Assembly (NCBI GenBank): GCA_003988855.1
Contig: QYAI01000050.1
Location: forward strand, 157,656 to 221,655
DNA length: 64,000 nucleotides
DNA from: Arachnopeziza araneosa
Lineage: Eukaryota > Ascomycota > Leotiomycetes > Helotiales > Arachnopezizaceae
Direction: 5' to 3'
Shown piece after piece: positions 1 through 12,455 of the stretch (position 1 is the first letter of the stretch; each line of letters starts with the position of its first letter). A program made the position numbers and the translations under genes. Under the pieces are notes generated by a model, which was given only the letters and a program-made list of their open reading frames with translations, was not told where the DNA came from and did not search any database.

Positions 1-55
1 TTCATTCTCTGCACTGAATCTTCAACTTAGATTACTTCATGATTCCTCCGAAACA

Positions 56-1488
56 ATGGAAAGTGGTGAGGAGCCTTCAGTCAACGCTATCCAAAATGCA
101 GTTTTATTTTCCGCGGATATGCTTCGCAGCAGCGAGGATCATCTACCGCAGTATGGACTTTTCGGAAGTTCAGAACTGATCTCTCCTTCCGGTAACTTTT
201 CGGACTCGAGACTTTTCTTGAACACCAATATCCCGTTCTCAGCCTTTGTATGCGGGGTTCAAGGAAGCGGGAAATCGCATACCACGGCATGCATGATTGG
301 TAAGAAATAAACAATCCGAATAAGTCACAATTTTGACAACTTACAGAAAACTGCGTTATCCCATCACCAATGCTAGGAGTATTGCAGAAACCACTCTCTG
401 CGTTGGTATTTAACTTCGCCGAATATGCATCTGCTGCTAGTTTTCGACCCTGTGAACTGGCATTCTTAGCTTCGCCTAATTCACAATTCCCAAATCAGTT
501 AGGCGCAAAGAACGTCAACGTGCTTGTGTCGCCATCCAACTACCCGTCCCTAGAGAAACTATACACACAAATCCCCGGTGTCTCCGTCCAACCTTTTTTG
601 CTGCGTCCTGAAGATCTAAATATCAGTACGATGTTAACGCTTATGTCTGTCGATCAAACCCAAACAGTACCACTTTATATGGGACTCGTGACGAAAATCT
701 TACGAGGTATGGCTGCTACATCAGCGGAGTCTTTCAATTATCCCGAATTTCGCCGTCGCTTGGATGATGCTGGGCTAGACAGAAAGCAAGAAGAATTTCT
801 CAATCAACGACTGGATCTTCTAGAGTCATTTATGGACCTTGATGGCTCAACAAAGAAGCCAAAATTCGCTGCAGGCGAAATAACTATCATTGATCTCTCA
901 TGCCCCTTTGTTGATGCCAGCACTGCTTGTGTTTTATTCAAGATCGGCATGGGTTTGTATCTTGAATCAGACCCAACAATTGGAAAAGTCATTGTTCTCG
1001 ACGAAGCTCATAAAGTGCGTATCTACAGAAACTAATACCTACCTCAAGTTTTCTAACAAACATCATAGTACATGACCGACACGCCAGCTTCCAAGTCACT
1101 GACCGATTCACTGATGAGAGTCATCCGTGAACAACGCCACTACGGTGCCCGGGTCATCATTTCCACCCAGGAGCCGAGTATCTCACCTAAACTCATCGAC
1201 TTGTGCTCCATCACCGTTATACATCGTTTCTCAAGCCCCGAATGGTTGAATGTTTTGAAGAACCACATCTTGATCTCTGATGAAGAGGGCAAAAAGGCCA
1301 GTGAAATTGGTTTGTTACGAGATATTATGAAGCTGAAAACGGGTGAGGCGATGGTCTTTGCACCGTCAGCAATATTGGGAGCTGGAGATGAAGTAGATGG
1401 GCGAAGAGATGGAACTGATAAACTTCTCAAGATGAGGATGCGGAAGAGAGTAACTTGGGATGGTGGGAGATCAATTGTTTGTATCTGA
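56..1488 (+). CDS. HerA-like P-loop ATPase
   Basis: Three exons, 56-299, 347-1014 and 1069-1488, give an uninterrupted 443-residue protein. Introns of 47 and 54 nt have GT..AG ends, and the phases match across both joints. A Walker A motif (GVQGSGKSHT) lies near residue 68 at the end of exon 1. A Walker B-like IVLDEAHK stretch ends exon 2. Exon 3 carries the sensor-like region GARVIISTQEPSISPKLIDL, followed by a SPEWLN segment typical of fungal relatives of the HerA/FtsK ATPase group. That group couples ATP hydrolysis to DNA translocation in prokaryotes; the role of the fungal members is not established, so the biochemical function here is inferred. No signal peptide or membrane segment is seen. 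The start is the first ATG of exon 1, 56 nt from the window edge, so an upstream coding exon cannot be excluded. Confidence 0.8.
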
Positions 1489-1853
1489 ATCATGTGGAGC
1501 AATAACTTGTTAGAGTAATTGATAGTGTTGGTACAATAATCACGTGCCACGCACAATAGCCTAGTTAGTCACGCAGCCAGAACCCCATAAGGGTTCTCCA
1601 GCTGCCTCCATCCTTCTTTCTAATACAAGCCAACTTAACCCACCGATACAGACCCCTCCACAGCGTGAGGAGTCCAGTATCCTAGGTTTATCAGGTGAAC
1701 CGACAGGTGGATTTAAGATGAGCATTAACCACGCCATTAACATTAAATACGTCTATTCTAAATAGAGTTTTTCATATCCAAAACATCGCCCAACGTCCTT
1801 CTCATGTAACTCTACCTATCTATCACACGCAAGAAGTAAATCACAGAGCCACT
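1489..1853. other. Intergenic, nothing recognised
   Basis: Space between two genes that converge here (tail to tail). I see no conserved ORF or RNA gene. Confidence 0.5.
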
Positions 1854-2770
1854 TCACTCTTTCAAGTAAACCCCAAGCAAACTACACGGCGTTGCAAATT
1901 GATAGAACTGCTGAGAGATGTAGATTCTGTACGCATTGTCAAGACCCACATCATCATTCGTACTATCCGTAGCGACGGTGCCGAAATCAACACGAGAGAA
2001 GGCTTTGTCTCGCGTTACCTTTTGCAGTTGTAGACACGATACATAGGTGGCAGTCCCTGTCTGTTCAGCGACTACATGACGTGAGTGATTCATTTCTGGT
2101 AAAAGAGATGTGAGAAGTTCTTACTGGCAGCATTTTGAGCTACTCCGCACGAGTCATCCTTGCTCTGAGGAGCTTGGTTTTGTATCTTTGCCTATTGTTT
2201 ACAACCCTCGAGTTAATTTGGTTAACTTTGACCAAAAAAATATTGACCGGAACTCTTTTCTTTCATAAGGAGCAGCCAACTGTTTACTCGAAAAGCTGTA
2301 TTTTGGAACGTGGAAATGTCACTTACCGATATTTGGGTATTCGGCCAAGCATTCAAAGCAATCGGAAGCGCAATTTCAGTAGCCGTATAGGCTGCAATCT
2401 GTTTTGCGAGCTTGTAGTTATTATCGGATAGCTTGTTAGCTGCTGTATTAGCCAAGTTGGCACAGAAAGTCGTAGTGGCAACTTTGGCGACGGCGGCGTA
2501 AAGAGCGGCTGAGTTGGCGATCTTTCCCACGCAACCAGTGATGCGTTCACAGACTTCGGCAGGGTTGATATCGGTGGACAGTGTGCTTGAATTGGCCCTA
2601 GCTTCGAGGCGGCTGCGGAGTGAGGATCCATCACTGGTTGGAACAGCATCCCATTTTGCTTGCCATTCTTCTGGGCCGAGGTTGAAGGTTTGACCAATTT
2701 CGGGAATGGCTGTTGCGTGAATCTTGGAGAGAAGAACGGTACTTATAACCAAGAGAGTTTGGAACTTCAT
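1854..2770 (-). CDS. Secreted protein, paralogue A
   Basis: Exons on the minus strand are 2770-2327, 2191-2125 and 2071-1854, giving 242 residues. Introns are 135 and 53 nt. The N terminus is a good signal peptide (MKFQTLLVISTVLLS, cleavage probably after HATA). The mature part contains a CERITGC motif, an Ala-rich helical stretch and a C-terminal domain ending in SLLGVYLKE. I do not recognise a family. Nearly every segment and both intron positions align with the neighbouring reading at 3836-4773, so the two are tandem duplicates. The coding joint IQNQAP..CGVAQNAAIAEQTG matches IQNKNA..CGAKDPKNIPMHVG in the copy, which fixes the splice sites. It is probably an extracellular protein; an effector role is possible but not shown. 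Confidence 0.7.
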
Positions 2771-3835
2771 GTTGAATACTCAATAACCCGTAGTTGTCAG
2801 GAGCAAATATCAAAGAAAGATGTTTATGATCTTCAAAACGGCTTGAGGAATTACCTCTTATTTGACCAAGCCCCTGGTACTGATATTGTCAGCAGCGGGC
2901 CAAGACCACTTGCGTTTGGTGCCGTGACACTTTTTCTTTAGAAGATGCGCAGTTAAACGATTGCTACATCAGGAAGACTGTCCATATTGTCTCACTCGTT
3001 GGCATGCTACAAATCTCACAAAGTATTCCATGTGCAGGGCTGAGTGATGATCCTCCGGCCTGGGATCGAGGTTATTATTAGAGTATTCTCTTGTCCAATG
3101 TGCTCAAGACTAACAAATCTTTCTATCAAAACTGTATAACTTAGAGAAGATGGGGTTAATTTTGAGCAGAGAGACTTTTTAGATTAAGTAAACAGTCAAT
3201 CCATCGATCTCAGACAAGGTATTAGGGAAGAGACCTACAAAATATCGAATCTAAGCATTCTAGCAATCTGACAATTCGTCTAAGCTACCTGTCCAGCATC
3301 CAGCATCCTGGATCCGACCATCCGACCATCCGAGGTACTCGGGAATACCTTCTTACTAAGATCGAACTACATCAACCGGATCATCTCGTAAGCAAGCGGC
3401 TGATAATCTTGAAGTATTAGATTTAATTCAGGATTTCATTGGCTACACCATTAGCCTATGTTATTGTCGCGGCAACGGCGTCACCGTGGAGCCATGAAAT
3501 GAATTCTCTTCAAATGAAATTAGATTGAGTTCTATTTAAGGATAGAGTTAAGGTTGATTGCATCCGCACTTGTGCCACTCCGGAGTACCCGAGCGGATTA
3601 GAGATACTGATTTCAGGGTACGAACGATGTATTCCGGTGACACTGATAATTTATGGTTGTGTGCAATATCTCATCAAGAACAGAAGCAGATTACTCAAAG
3701 TTATCAGATAGTTGTCCGGCTCTTTTTTCTCTTCTCATATCTCACTCCTCCTTCATCCTTCAATAAACATCGCCAAACTACCACCTTGAGGATATGTTTC
3801 GCCACCACCGCCACAAAACTAGTTTGGCTTATATT
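2771..3835. other. Intergenic spacer between the paralogues
   Basis: No supported gene. Holds the upstream region of paralogue A and a short cluster of direct repeats near 3293-3333 (ccagcat twice, gaccatcc twice). The short ORFs here lack family signals. Confidence 0.5.
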
Positions 3836-4773
3836 CTATTTCTTCAAATAGATGCCGAGGAGACTACTCGGAGTGGCAAATTTATAGAATTCCCCCGAGA
3901 GTTTAATCCTGTAGGTCAAATCAAGTCCCACATCATCGCTAGTGCTATCTTTATCAATAGTCCCCAAATCAACTCGCGTAAAGCAAGTATCCGAGGTCTT
4001 GGTCTTGAGTTCTATGCATGATTTATACGTAGCAGCTCCAACATGCATAGGGACTACATCTTGTCAGTAATTGTTCGACGTCTTAATTTGTGAAAGAAGC
4101 TTACTATTCTTTGGATCTTTCGCTCCACACTTGTCGACGGTGGTGGCGGCATTTTTGTTCTGAATTTTCATCTGTTTAAATCTCAAAATCAGCAAATCCG
4201 TCATATGAGTACGAGGAGAGAGTACTTTGAGAATTGGCCGGCTTTGTGCGGGAAAAGGGCGGGATCTCTGGAATCTCGAGGTGCTTACAGACATTTGGGT
4301 GTTGGGATAAGCATTCAAGACAACGGGCAGAGCGATTTCCGTAGCAACATAGCCTGCGATTTGCCTCGCAATCTTGTAGTCATCCAGTTGTAACCTAGTG
4401 AGTATCCCGGTAGCGAGTGCCGCACAAAAGTTTTCTGTTGCGACATCCGCAACAGCTTCGAACAGACCTATGCTTGTGGCGATCTCCCCAATGCATCCCG
4501 TTACACGTGCGCAAATTGTGTCATCATCATCGGGAGAGGGCAAAGTTGAATTATCTCTAGCTGCGAGTTGACGGCGGAGAGAAGATCCTTCAATGGTAGG
4601 AACGGCGTCCCATATTGTTTCCCATTCTTGTGCAGTGACAAGTGCAGGATCACCGCTCCATTTCGCTTCCCATTGTCCTGGAGTAAGGGCAATGACTTGA
4701 TCAACCTAGCGGATAGCAGTTGCGCTGATCTCGGAGGGTAGAATGGAAAACAAGATCCGCATTGTATGGAGCT
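3836..4773 (-). pseudogene. Secreted protein, paralogue B, early stop
   Basis: Same exon plan as paralogue A, with an ATG at 4773, a body starting near 4700 and the last exon at about 4052-3836 ending in SLLGIYLKK. Donors and acceptors match the positions used in copy A. Codon 24 is TAG, right after a weak signal-like peptide (MKLHTMRILFSILPSEISAT). Beyond it the frame stays open with strong similarity to copy A (CARVTGCIGEIATS against CERITGCVGKIANS). A glutamine codon changed by C-to-T would explain the stop, as in repeat-induced point mutation, but that is inference. A TATA-like box (TTTATA on the plus strand) lies at about 4854-4859. The gene is probably dead; stop readthrough, RNA editing or a downstream start would be alternatives. 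Confidence 0.65.
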
Positions 4774-6083
4774 TCATGGTGGAAGTAAGAAGATTTTGTC
4801 GCTGTTAGAAGAGTGATGGCAATAATCAAAAAAAGTTCGTGGAAACTCGCTCTTTTATAACACGACTGTACTCGAACTGTCTACTTAATGTTTTCGTCGC
4901 TTCTCGATCCAAACATCTCGTTGCCAACCATTCGCGCGCTGTGTTCCCTGGTGATCCTCCCAAACTCATTTTACCCCTCCAAAAATTGCCTCTGTCGAAG
5001 TTTTAGGACTCTTGCGTGCTTTTTTTCACGATGCAGACCAATTTGTTTCTCTAGTGTGAAAAAACTTGGGTATCATCATACAAGATTTCGGCCTGCATAC
5101 AGCTTGAAGATACGAGAAGTATCTTGCTGTGATGAAATTATTTCTTTACGGAATGGATTCAATCTCATCTTCAATGGTCATTATCCAAGCCTATTTACTC
5201 CCCCACCTCCCAAAGGAGTATGTCATGAAGATTTGCATACCTAAGAAGCTTATGAATGTGTAGAGGAGCTGTCTTGTCACCTTCACTATCCGCGAAGTTG
5301 ATGCCCCAATCCACTTTGTTTTCAGTATCGATATTGATCGCTTGGTTTTTTTCATTATTGATTTTAGCCCCTTCTCTTACATGCTGTGCTCTTCGTACTG
5401 CTGTTCCAAATATTTCAAACTGAAAAGGGGGGTGCGCCCTCGGATTGTTGTCTGATCCTAAACCAAATTTTGTCACATTCTAGCTTTTTAATTCATCCAT
5501 TTCTGCAAATCAAATAATAGAGAGTGAGTTTTTCTCTAAACTTGTACATTACCCCGCCGCATGTCGACATGTTCTCGTCACCTTTGCATATCTTTATCTA
5601 GCCCAAAAAATGCCTGTTGGATGGAAGCTAACCTCGAATGTTTCACAAATCACCGTGAGCTGTATCATAAGTAACGACGTGACAAATTCTCCGTTGGTAT
5701 TGTGAAACCCCACATCGAAAATCATGGAATAAGCTCGTCCTGGTCATAGAAGTCTCTTAGCCAATCGACAAGCCACCACCTACCTACAGAACATTGATGA
5801 CAGCAGCCACTCCATTTTAAACTAAAATCCTTGTAAATAGAGATTACTTGAACATGTGACCAATAAGATGAGCAATTTATAGCTATAAGCTTTACTACAA
5901 TGTAGCTTAGTACAAGGCCCACTCTCCTTGAAGAATCGCCCACGATAGACACAATCCACAACTACATTCTCTCAACTTTTCTCAGTTAGTAAACAAATTC
6001 TCAGCCATAAAACTTAGATCTTCGTCATATTCCACTTATGTAGCAACTACGAGTAAATTGCAGTGTGCGGAGTACATACACGT
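4774..6083. other. Intergenic, gene-free
   Basis: Contains the probable promoter of paralogue B and then about 1.2 kb without an ORF that has family-like composition or consistent splice signals. Confidence 0.5.
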
Positions 6084-6421
6084 CTAGGAAACACAGACAG
6101 GTGTGCCAAAAGCGTAGACACATCGCAGCTTCGACCAACCACAGTCCGCGATAAAGACATTAAAGTTATTGTACTGTTCACTCGATGAGCTCACAGCGTG
6201 GTCACAGCAGACGAGAGTTGGCTTACAATAGCGGTCCCAACGCATGATTGATTTGTACAGACACCCAAGGGTCCGGTCTGTCTTGGTTCTAGTGCTACCA
6301 GCACGGGTGAGGGTGGGTCACGCTCAACAGGCGCCGGCGATTCTGGTGCTGGGATAGCAGTGATGGAAGATGCAAGGAGGCTGACTGCCAGTGAAGTGAT
6401 GATGGTGAATTGCATTGTCAA
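6084..6421 (-). CDS. Small secreted cysteine-containing protein
   Basis: Two exons, 6421-6227 and 6173-6084, separated by a 53-nt intron with a GTAAGC donor and ACAG acceptor, encode 94 residues. The first 22 residues form a signal peptide (MTMQFTIITSLAVSLLASSITA); an internal ATG at 6415 could also start translation. A proline-rich pro-like segment and a possible EPRQ processing site follow, then a mature domain of about 45 residues with five cysteines (CTNQSC, ADC, LRC, PVC). Size, secretion and cysteine content fit a small secreted protein or candidate effector. The family is not recognised. The unspliced reading stops at 6191 and would lose three of the five cysteines, which supports the spliced model. 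Confidence 0.65.
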
Positions 6422-7873
6422 GAGTCAGTAGTACCGAGATTGAGCCTTAAAGTTTTGAAAGAGAAGATGGCGATGAGCAGCAAAACCAGACTGAAGATGA
6501 GACCCCTTTCTCTCCTTATAATTTTTGACGACTGCTCTGACTTTGGAACCCTCTCTCTTTAACCCGTCATGGAGATTGTTTTTACGTCAGGACGGACATG
6601 ATGCATCTGCTAGAAGGTGCAAAAGAGGGTAGTTTAGTAATGTATGATAGAGTGGGAAGCCGTATACAGCCAGTGAGAAGATTTGAGATTGATTGATGAC
6701 TGCTGCATGCCAGCAGTTCCGGGTTGAAAATCTCACCGACACTGTTCATGCCGTACGCTCCGTAAAAAGTGTGGATTTTCGCCATTGCAAGCGTGGTCTT
6801 GATCCTCGCCGCAACATCGTAAGATGTTTGTCTGGAGCGCAGATCGGAATACCCATTTCGTCAAAGGTAGCGTGATCTATATGCCAACATCGTTGGTCCG
6901 TAGGTAGATTCTGGTCTCAGAGGCCGAGCCACGATCGTACAGATTCTCTTGGTTGTGGGGTGATCTCACATCAGCATCGGTCAATCCTGGTCGCGGTTCT
7001 CATCCGATCTTCCACTGGTGTATATAGCCTGCTCTAGTCAGCTGCACGAGTTCTAAAAGAGACTTGAGTTTGCATAAACACTTACTATTTTTGTCCCTTC
7101 GATACCCAAACGTCAGCTGAACAATTCATCACAAGTAATAGTTCACGTGTTACGTACTATCAAACATGAACAATGAGCAAGTTGAGCTAGGCAACAAAAC
7201 ATCAGGTTCACCATTTATTACTATGACTAAGAGTGATTCCAAGGTGGGTGCAAAACTCTGTCTTGGTCATAAAGAATACACCTCAATTCAGCCCTAAAGT
7301 GAGCCAATGCTTGTCCTGATGCAACCTCAAACGGACGATGATCAAAGCCTAGGCTCTTCAGATGATTTCCCTCAGCAAGAACAAAATTTCTACCAAATAC
7401 GGGAAGCACCCCGCCTCACCAGGCTCGTTAGGCTGTGTGGTTACCAGGAACTAAAATAAGTGATTTGAGGAGCAATAGCCACGGTTCAAATTCTATTCAA
7501 AACGAAGTAATATCTTTTACTGGTACAGCATGTCAAAATCACAACAATAAAGGAAAAGACTAAACCGCCTGAGTTGGAGCCACTCTAAGCGTGCCTACGA
7601 GCACTCGACTAAAACGCTTCCAGGTTGGGCCAATATCCCTGTTTCACCCAGGGTTATCAACATCCGCGAGAAAAGTATCCAACTACTTTCTAGCCTCTAC
7701 GTAATCTGCAATTTCTTCCTGTCATACAAAATTCAGGGATCAAAAGATAAAAAGTATTGGAAAACTTGAAATGAAGTAAATTGAGTAGCTTTACCCGGCC
7801 TGTTTACACAGCCATACGAAAGAAACCGAATTATCGTCTCGACCGAAAGTTCATGATATTTTCCAGATTGATC
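6422..7873. other. Intergenic, gene-free
   Basis: About 1.45 kb including the upstream region of the small secreted protein, with a TATAAG-like box on the minus strand near 6516. The remainder shows only short ORFs that I could not join into a gene. Confidence 0.5.
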
Positions 7874-10421
7874 TCACTCATCCAGCAAACGCCGATACAT
7901 GTGCACAGGGCCATTGATGCGATTGTCACTAAACCTTCTCGACACATTCTCTGACATTGCAGTAATCAGTTCTGCAGTTGAAGATGAAGCTGGGTGAGGC
8001 AAAAGACTCAAGGTACTCGAAAACGCTTGAGACAAAGCTTCCATCGACAGCAAGCTCGTGTTACTCTGGGTATCCCCCATGATTGCAGATGGCAAGGTCA
8101 TGACAAAGTCTTGGATGGTACGATTTGCGCCGGATAAGCCTTCGGCGATGCGATCCTTAAGAATTCGCAAGGAGGCTAGGTCCAAGTCGGAGGATTTGAG
8201 AGAGGATGCAAGAGTAGGAAGCTTGTCTGCGGCGTATATACGACAAGTATCCCCAATGCCAGTCGATTGGCCTTCGGTTTTGGCTTCGGTATCAGGGAAG
8301 TGAATCTCCGGGAGTTGTATGGAGAACGTCTCTTCGATGAGGCTGATAACATAAGGGCGCGACAATAACCTGTAAGTCTTTTCGTCGAGGGCATCGTAGT
8401 TGATAGTTCGCTTCCGGGAGCGTCTTCTAGGTTCCGGCTCGCTTTGATACTGATCAGCTGAGGTTGGTCCAGGATACGCCATACGAGAGTAACAGTCCAT
8501 AATACTTCGAGCTAGCTCTCTATCTGGAAGGTTCAAAAGATAGTCAGCGCCCTCTCGGGCTTGTAGAACGAGACAAGCTTTGAATCCCCTTTCTAAGGAT
8601 GAGTCGATCATCAGTTGACAGAGTGCTTCTAGAAGTTCTGCTGCTGAAATTCCCATAGAATTTTCAGCCTGCTCAGCCCATAGCATTTCCCATTTTCCAG
8701 CCAAGCTAGCACGAAGAGCCTGATATCTCTGCCACAGATGGACTGTAAGACCTAGACTCAGGCCTCGCCGGATGTTGCGGTATTGTCGCGGACTCAAATC
8801 GGACACTCTGAGGGAATCAAGTCCCTCATCTTCTGCCCAAGGTTGCAAGCCACAACTCTCTAGCAGATTCTTCCATGCACCGGAGTCGATGGTGTTTTCT
8901 TCGAGCATAAGGATACACCAGAACAAGCAGGAGCGGATACATTGGTTACGTAAAGCACCATCCTCAAGCTCAAAAGGTCCTGGCTCTTTCTTCAGAATTT
9001 GCTCTTGGACTTGTGCTTCGATCGGGAGTATTTGTCTTTCACCTTCCGATGTTTCCAAGAATCCACCTTCTCCTGCGATATACTCTAGTGATCCTAAAGT
9101 TCGTAAAGAATAGTGGAAGAAAGAAAAGTCTAACGACCGGTAATCTCGTGGTAAGCAAGAAAAGAAGTCTTTATATGCAAGCGCAGAACTCCATGCACGT
9201 TGGACGTGGGTCAAAGCAGCGGCGTAATTATGCACCCGAGTGAGAGTATCTGCAAGCAGCATCCGTAGAACAAAGCATGCAGCCTCGTTGCCTGTATTCG
9301 TGATATTGTCGAGGGCGTTCTGAAGCAGATTTTGGGCGATATCAATTTGCGACGGAGACGTTGCAGAGCGAGCACAAGCAATGAGAGCTGAGATCATTTG
9401 CCCATGGGGTGGTTCAGGAAGTTGTGCTATGCGCTTGAACAATAACACATACAACGGAAAGGATTGTCTGTCAAATTTCAAAGACAAGAGGAGATCAGCG
9501 GCAAACTTCATGCTCATAAGTTCTTCTTGAGAAAAGGATTCAATGGGGCGACTGCTTTCCACTCTTGTCTGCTCATTTGAGGCTTGTGGTGTGGACTGTC
9601 CTGAAGCTGTTTGAGCATCGTAGTACGATTCATCGGAATGGTTAGAAGGTATCGTGACTGTGGTTTGCCAGTCGTTTGCGTCATCCATAGAGACAGAGTA
9701 AGTGATATGCTCCTCATCACTATCACTGTACATGGCATTTGAAGGACCGTCAAACCTGCCGAAGTTGCTAGCTTCGGAATTGGATGAAGGCCCAGGTGTA
9801 TCAAAGTCCACAGTCGAGGATTCCATTCCATCCAGCCGAGTGCCTGGCTCCTTAAATGCCATGCCAAATGACTCTTTAGACGCCATGAACTCGGACAAGA
9901 CCCGCCTTTTCTTCGGAGGCATGGGCGGCTTTCCTCTCGTGCCGACAGAAAGCTTTGAACTTTGCAGACTCAGCGAACTGTGGTGTCGCTTGACAAGAGC
10001 CATTTCTGGAGTTTTGGCAATGTTGGGATTGGGAAGGGCATCATTTGCGACTTCGGCAGATTGGGGCGATCGCATCGATTGGGGCTTAAAGGCAGACTTA
10101 TATTTCTGAAGGCCCCATTTCTCTAATTGGAGGATGTACTGGCGGCGGCTTTGTACTGGTTAGCATAACTCGTCTTTGAATAGCGAAGACGGAAGAAAAA
10201 GAGGAAGAACGAGCCTACCTTGGCGTGAAGCTATGCCGGATCTTCATCACAACCATCAGATCAGCCAGTGTCATGTTGTCATAGCGCTGGCTGATTTCTT
10301 CTCGATGTTTTTCCCATTCCTCGGGGGTGATTCGTTTGGCGCGAGGGGCAGGTTCCGCGATCCATCGTAATTGCGATTGTTGCTGCATCTTTAGGCAGCC
10401 GGTGCTTGTTGGTTGCGACAA
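7874..10421 (-). CDS. Clr5-domain protein
   Basis: Exon 1 is 10421-10219 and exon 2 is 10148-7874; the 70-nt intron uses acceptor AAAG at 10149, which restores the frame and yields 825 residues. Around residues 27-85 lies a Clr5 domain: PRAKRITPEEWEKHREEI, a DLMVVMK..H.FTPS segment and RRQYILQLEKWGLQK. This domain was named after a Schizosaccharomyces pombe silencing factor and is assumed to bind DNA or chromatin. After about 150 low-complexity residues, the rest is a long helical region rich in Leu/Ala that resembles the repeat-type C-terminal part of many fungal Clr5 proteins. It is likely nuclear. An alternative start at 10388 would shorten the N terminus by 11 residues without affecting the domain. 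Confidence 0.85.
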
Positions 10422-11188
10422 TGAGAGAGAACATATTTAATATCGCCATGGCAGAGAAAGGTGCTATATGAAGTCCAAGGCCAGCAGCGGTGGGCTTTCT
10501 GGCAGGCAGATTTTGGAGAAGGCTATGAAGGATGAGGTACGAAGGAGGGTGGAGTGTTCGCGAATGCTGACTAATCGCCTCCCACCAGCTGAACTGGATA
10601 TGCACGCAACCGCTGCCAGGGCACCACAGGCGAATGACGTGCAACTTCCAATTGCCAAAGAGAGGATAGCACCCACTGCCTGGAGCTGTCGTGCCCTGCT
10701 CAGCATCAGGCTAGGCCAGATGGAGGAATGGGAAATTCCTGATGGTTCGGTGAGCCGTCAGGGAGTAGCGACGAAAGGTCTGTGGAATGCATAGGGCTGT
10801 ACGGCGTAAACCCGCCTCCACGCCACCTTTCTCACAGGTGAAATCTTGCCAGCCGGATCAGCTCCCGCATCGCGCAAGCCAGTGAGAAGGCTGAAGAGGT
10901 GCCGCTCTAACCCCATACAGTAATGGGGATTTTGTATGAGGATGAGGACATCACGAGTTTGTGAATAATTGCCTCACTTATCACCGTTCTATTCCTACCC
11001 GTCCCTCTCTCTGGGGCGTTGGCACTTCGCTTGACCCTCGCCGATCTCCTAAAATGGCTTTTGGAATTTCAAAATAGCCACTGATGAGTCTTTGGAACTG
11101 AAGCTTTACTCTTTATATATGCCCGACTTATTCCCTTTCTTCGAGTCCCTTGGTTTCACTATCGATCCCAATCTAAGTTTATCAGCAT
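10422..11188. other. Divergent intergenic region
   Basis: Upstream region of the Clr5 gene and of the plus-strand ORF at 11189. ORFs at 10464-10794 overlap on both strands and have no recognisable domain. Confidence 0.45.
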
Positions 11189-11728
11189 ATGACTCAGCTA
11201 GTAATAAAGATACTCTCAATGACCGGCCTACCACAACCTCTCTCGCCTCTTAAGCACGCCTCCCCTATAATCCTCCAAGTTGGAGCTTGGTGCGAACTCG
11301 GTCCCCAATATTCAACAGAGTCACGTGACCAAAACGGTCTGCTCGAAATACACTTGAGCACTCAACTCGACGTCTCAGATCCTCTGAACTTCTTACAACA
11401 TGTCGATAATCAATTAAAGGATTCGAATACCCAATTCGACTACTCTGATACCTCTCATGGAAGTATTGCTACACAAACTCCTGGACAGCAAGATCCAGAC
11501 TTATACCTCTCGGAATTGTCTCTCAACAACACTGAGATGCTAGCGAAATGGTTCGAAGAGCAAGCCGAACAGGAACCGGTCCACATGTTTCAATATAAGA
11601 GGGCGGCTGGCCCGAGAACGGGGATAAAAAACACCCCGAATAGTATCGAGCCTACACCATCAGACACAGGCGCGATATGTGACATGTCTCTAGGCTTGGA
11701 GAATGCCACTCCTGGATTTAAAAACTAA
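11189..11728 (+). CDS. Hypothetical acidic protein
   Basis: A 179-residue reading frame without recognised domains. It is Ser/Thr/Asp/Gln-rich, with one acidic helical stretch (EMLAKWFEEQAEQEP). A second open frame at 11703-11867 (54 codons, helical, ending EIITEVKASIDE) follows in the +1 frame. Removing 11679-11730 (52 nt, weak GTGACA donor, AAAG acceptor) would join them into 208 residues; this is a possible spliced form, not established. Gene status is uncertain because there is no homology signal I can name. Confidence 0.4.
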   Translation: MTQLVIKILSMTGLPQPLSPLKHASPIILQVGAWCELGPQYSTESRDQNGLLEIHLSTQLDVSDPLNFLQHVDNQLKDSNTQFDYSDTSHGSIATQTPGQQDPDLYLSELSLNNTEMLAKWFEEQAEQEPVHMFQYKRAAGPRTGIKNTPNSIEPTPSDTGAICDMSLGLENATPGFKN

Positions 11729-11867
11729 AGATGCATTAAGTTTATGGGAAAGGATAAAATATCTAAAGGAACAGATGACGATGGAGACGATGATTAACTT
11801 TCTTACATCTATGGCGGGATTTTGTTGCGAGATCATTACGGAAGTGAAAGCATCCATCGATGAGTAA

Positions 11868-12455
11868 CCGAGAATTGTACTACGGAGTAAATTATGAGTG
11901 CAGCAGATGGAAATGTGCGGCTTCTATTTTGTTTAGCAATGTTACTAACTTTCATCTCTACATGATCGCGAATTAGGCGGGGAGAGCGTCGATTGCAGCT
12001 GTATTTTGAAGACACGCCAGCGTTAGGATTCTGGAATATTTCTATGCTGGATACTTAGTATCCATCTAGGTATATTTAAGGCTTTGTCATTTAATTTACT
12101 GTCTCCTCCAGGCCTCGCCAAATCGTTCTCGCTTCAGCGTACAACACTAAAAAATGATTGCAGGAGGGATTTTTTGGCTTAATAACTGAGGAGGAAATCA
12201 ATTCAGAAAAACGGCGCACCGTAATTCACTAGTGCAGAAATACCCATAGCATATTTAAAGAATTGTATCATAGCACATTGTTAACTCATATTTGTCCGTA
12301 GACAGTTTTTATGTTTAGATGCCCTGACTGCACAGACCCACCTCGCTAGCCCGTCGGTTTCATCAGTGCTTGGAACCCTCATTCTCGCTCTAAGACTGTG
12401 ATATCACACTTCTCAATTCCTATCTCTGCTATTTTGCTTCGCCTTGCTCCCATAA
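11868..12455. other. Intergenic, upstream of PAQR gene
   Basis: AT-rich spacer. No gene seen; it presumably holds the promoter of the PAQR gene. Confidence 0.45.

Noticed and set aside
2096..2124. A 29-nt intron in paralogue A
   Set aside because: Too short; a 53-nt intron ending at 2072 gives the same joint as the paralogue.
7440..7500. tRNA-like B box (ggttcaaattc)
   Set aside because: No matching A box or foldable acceptor and T stems at the right spacing.
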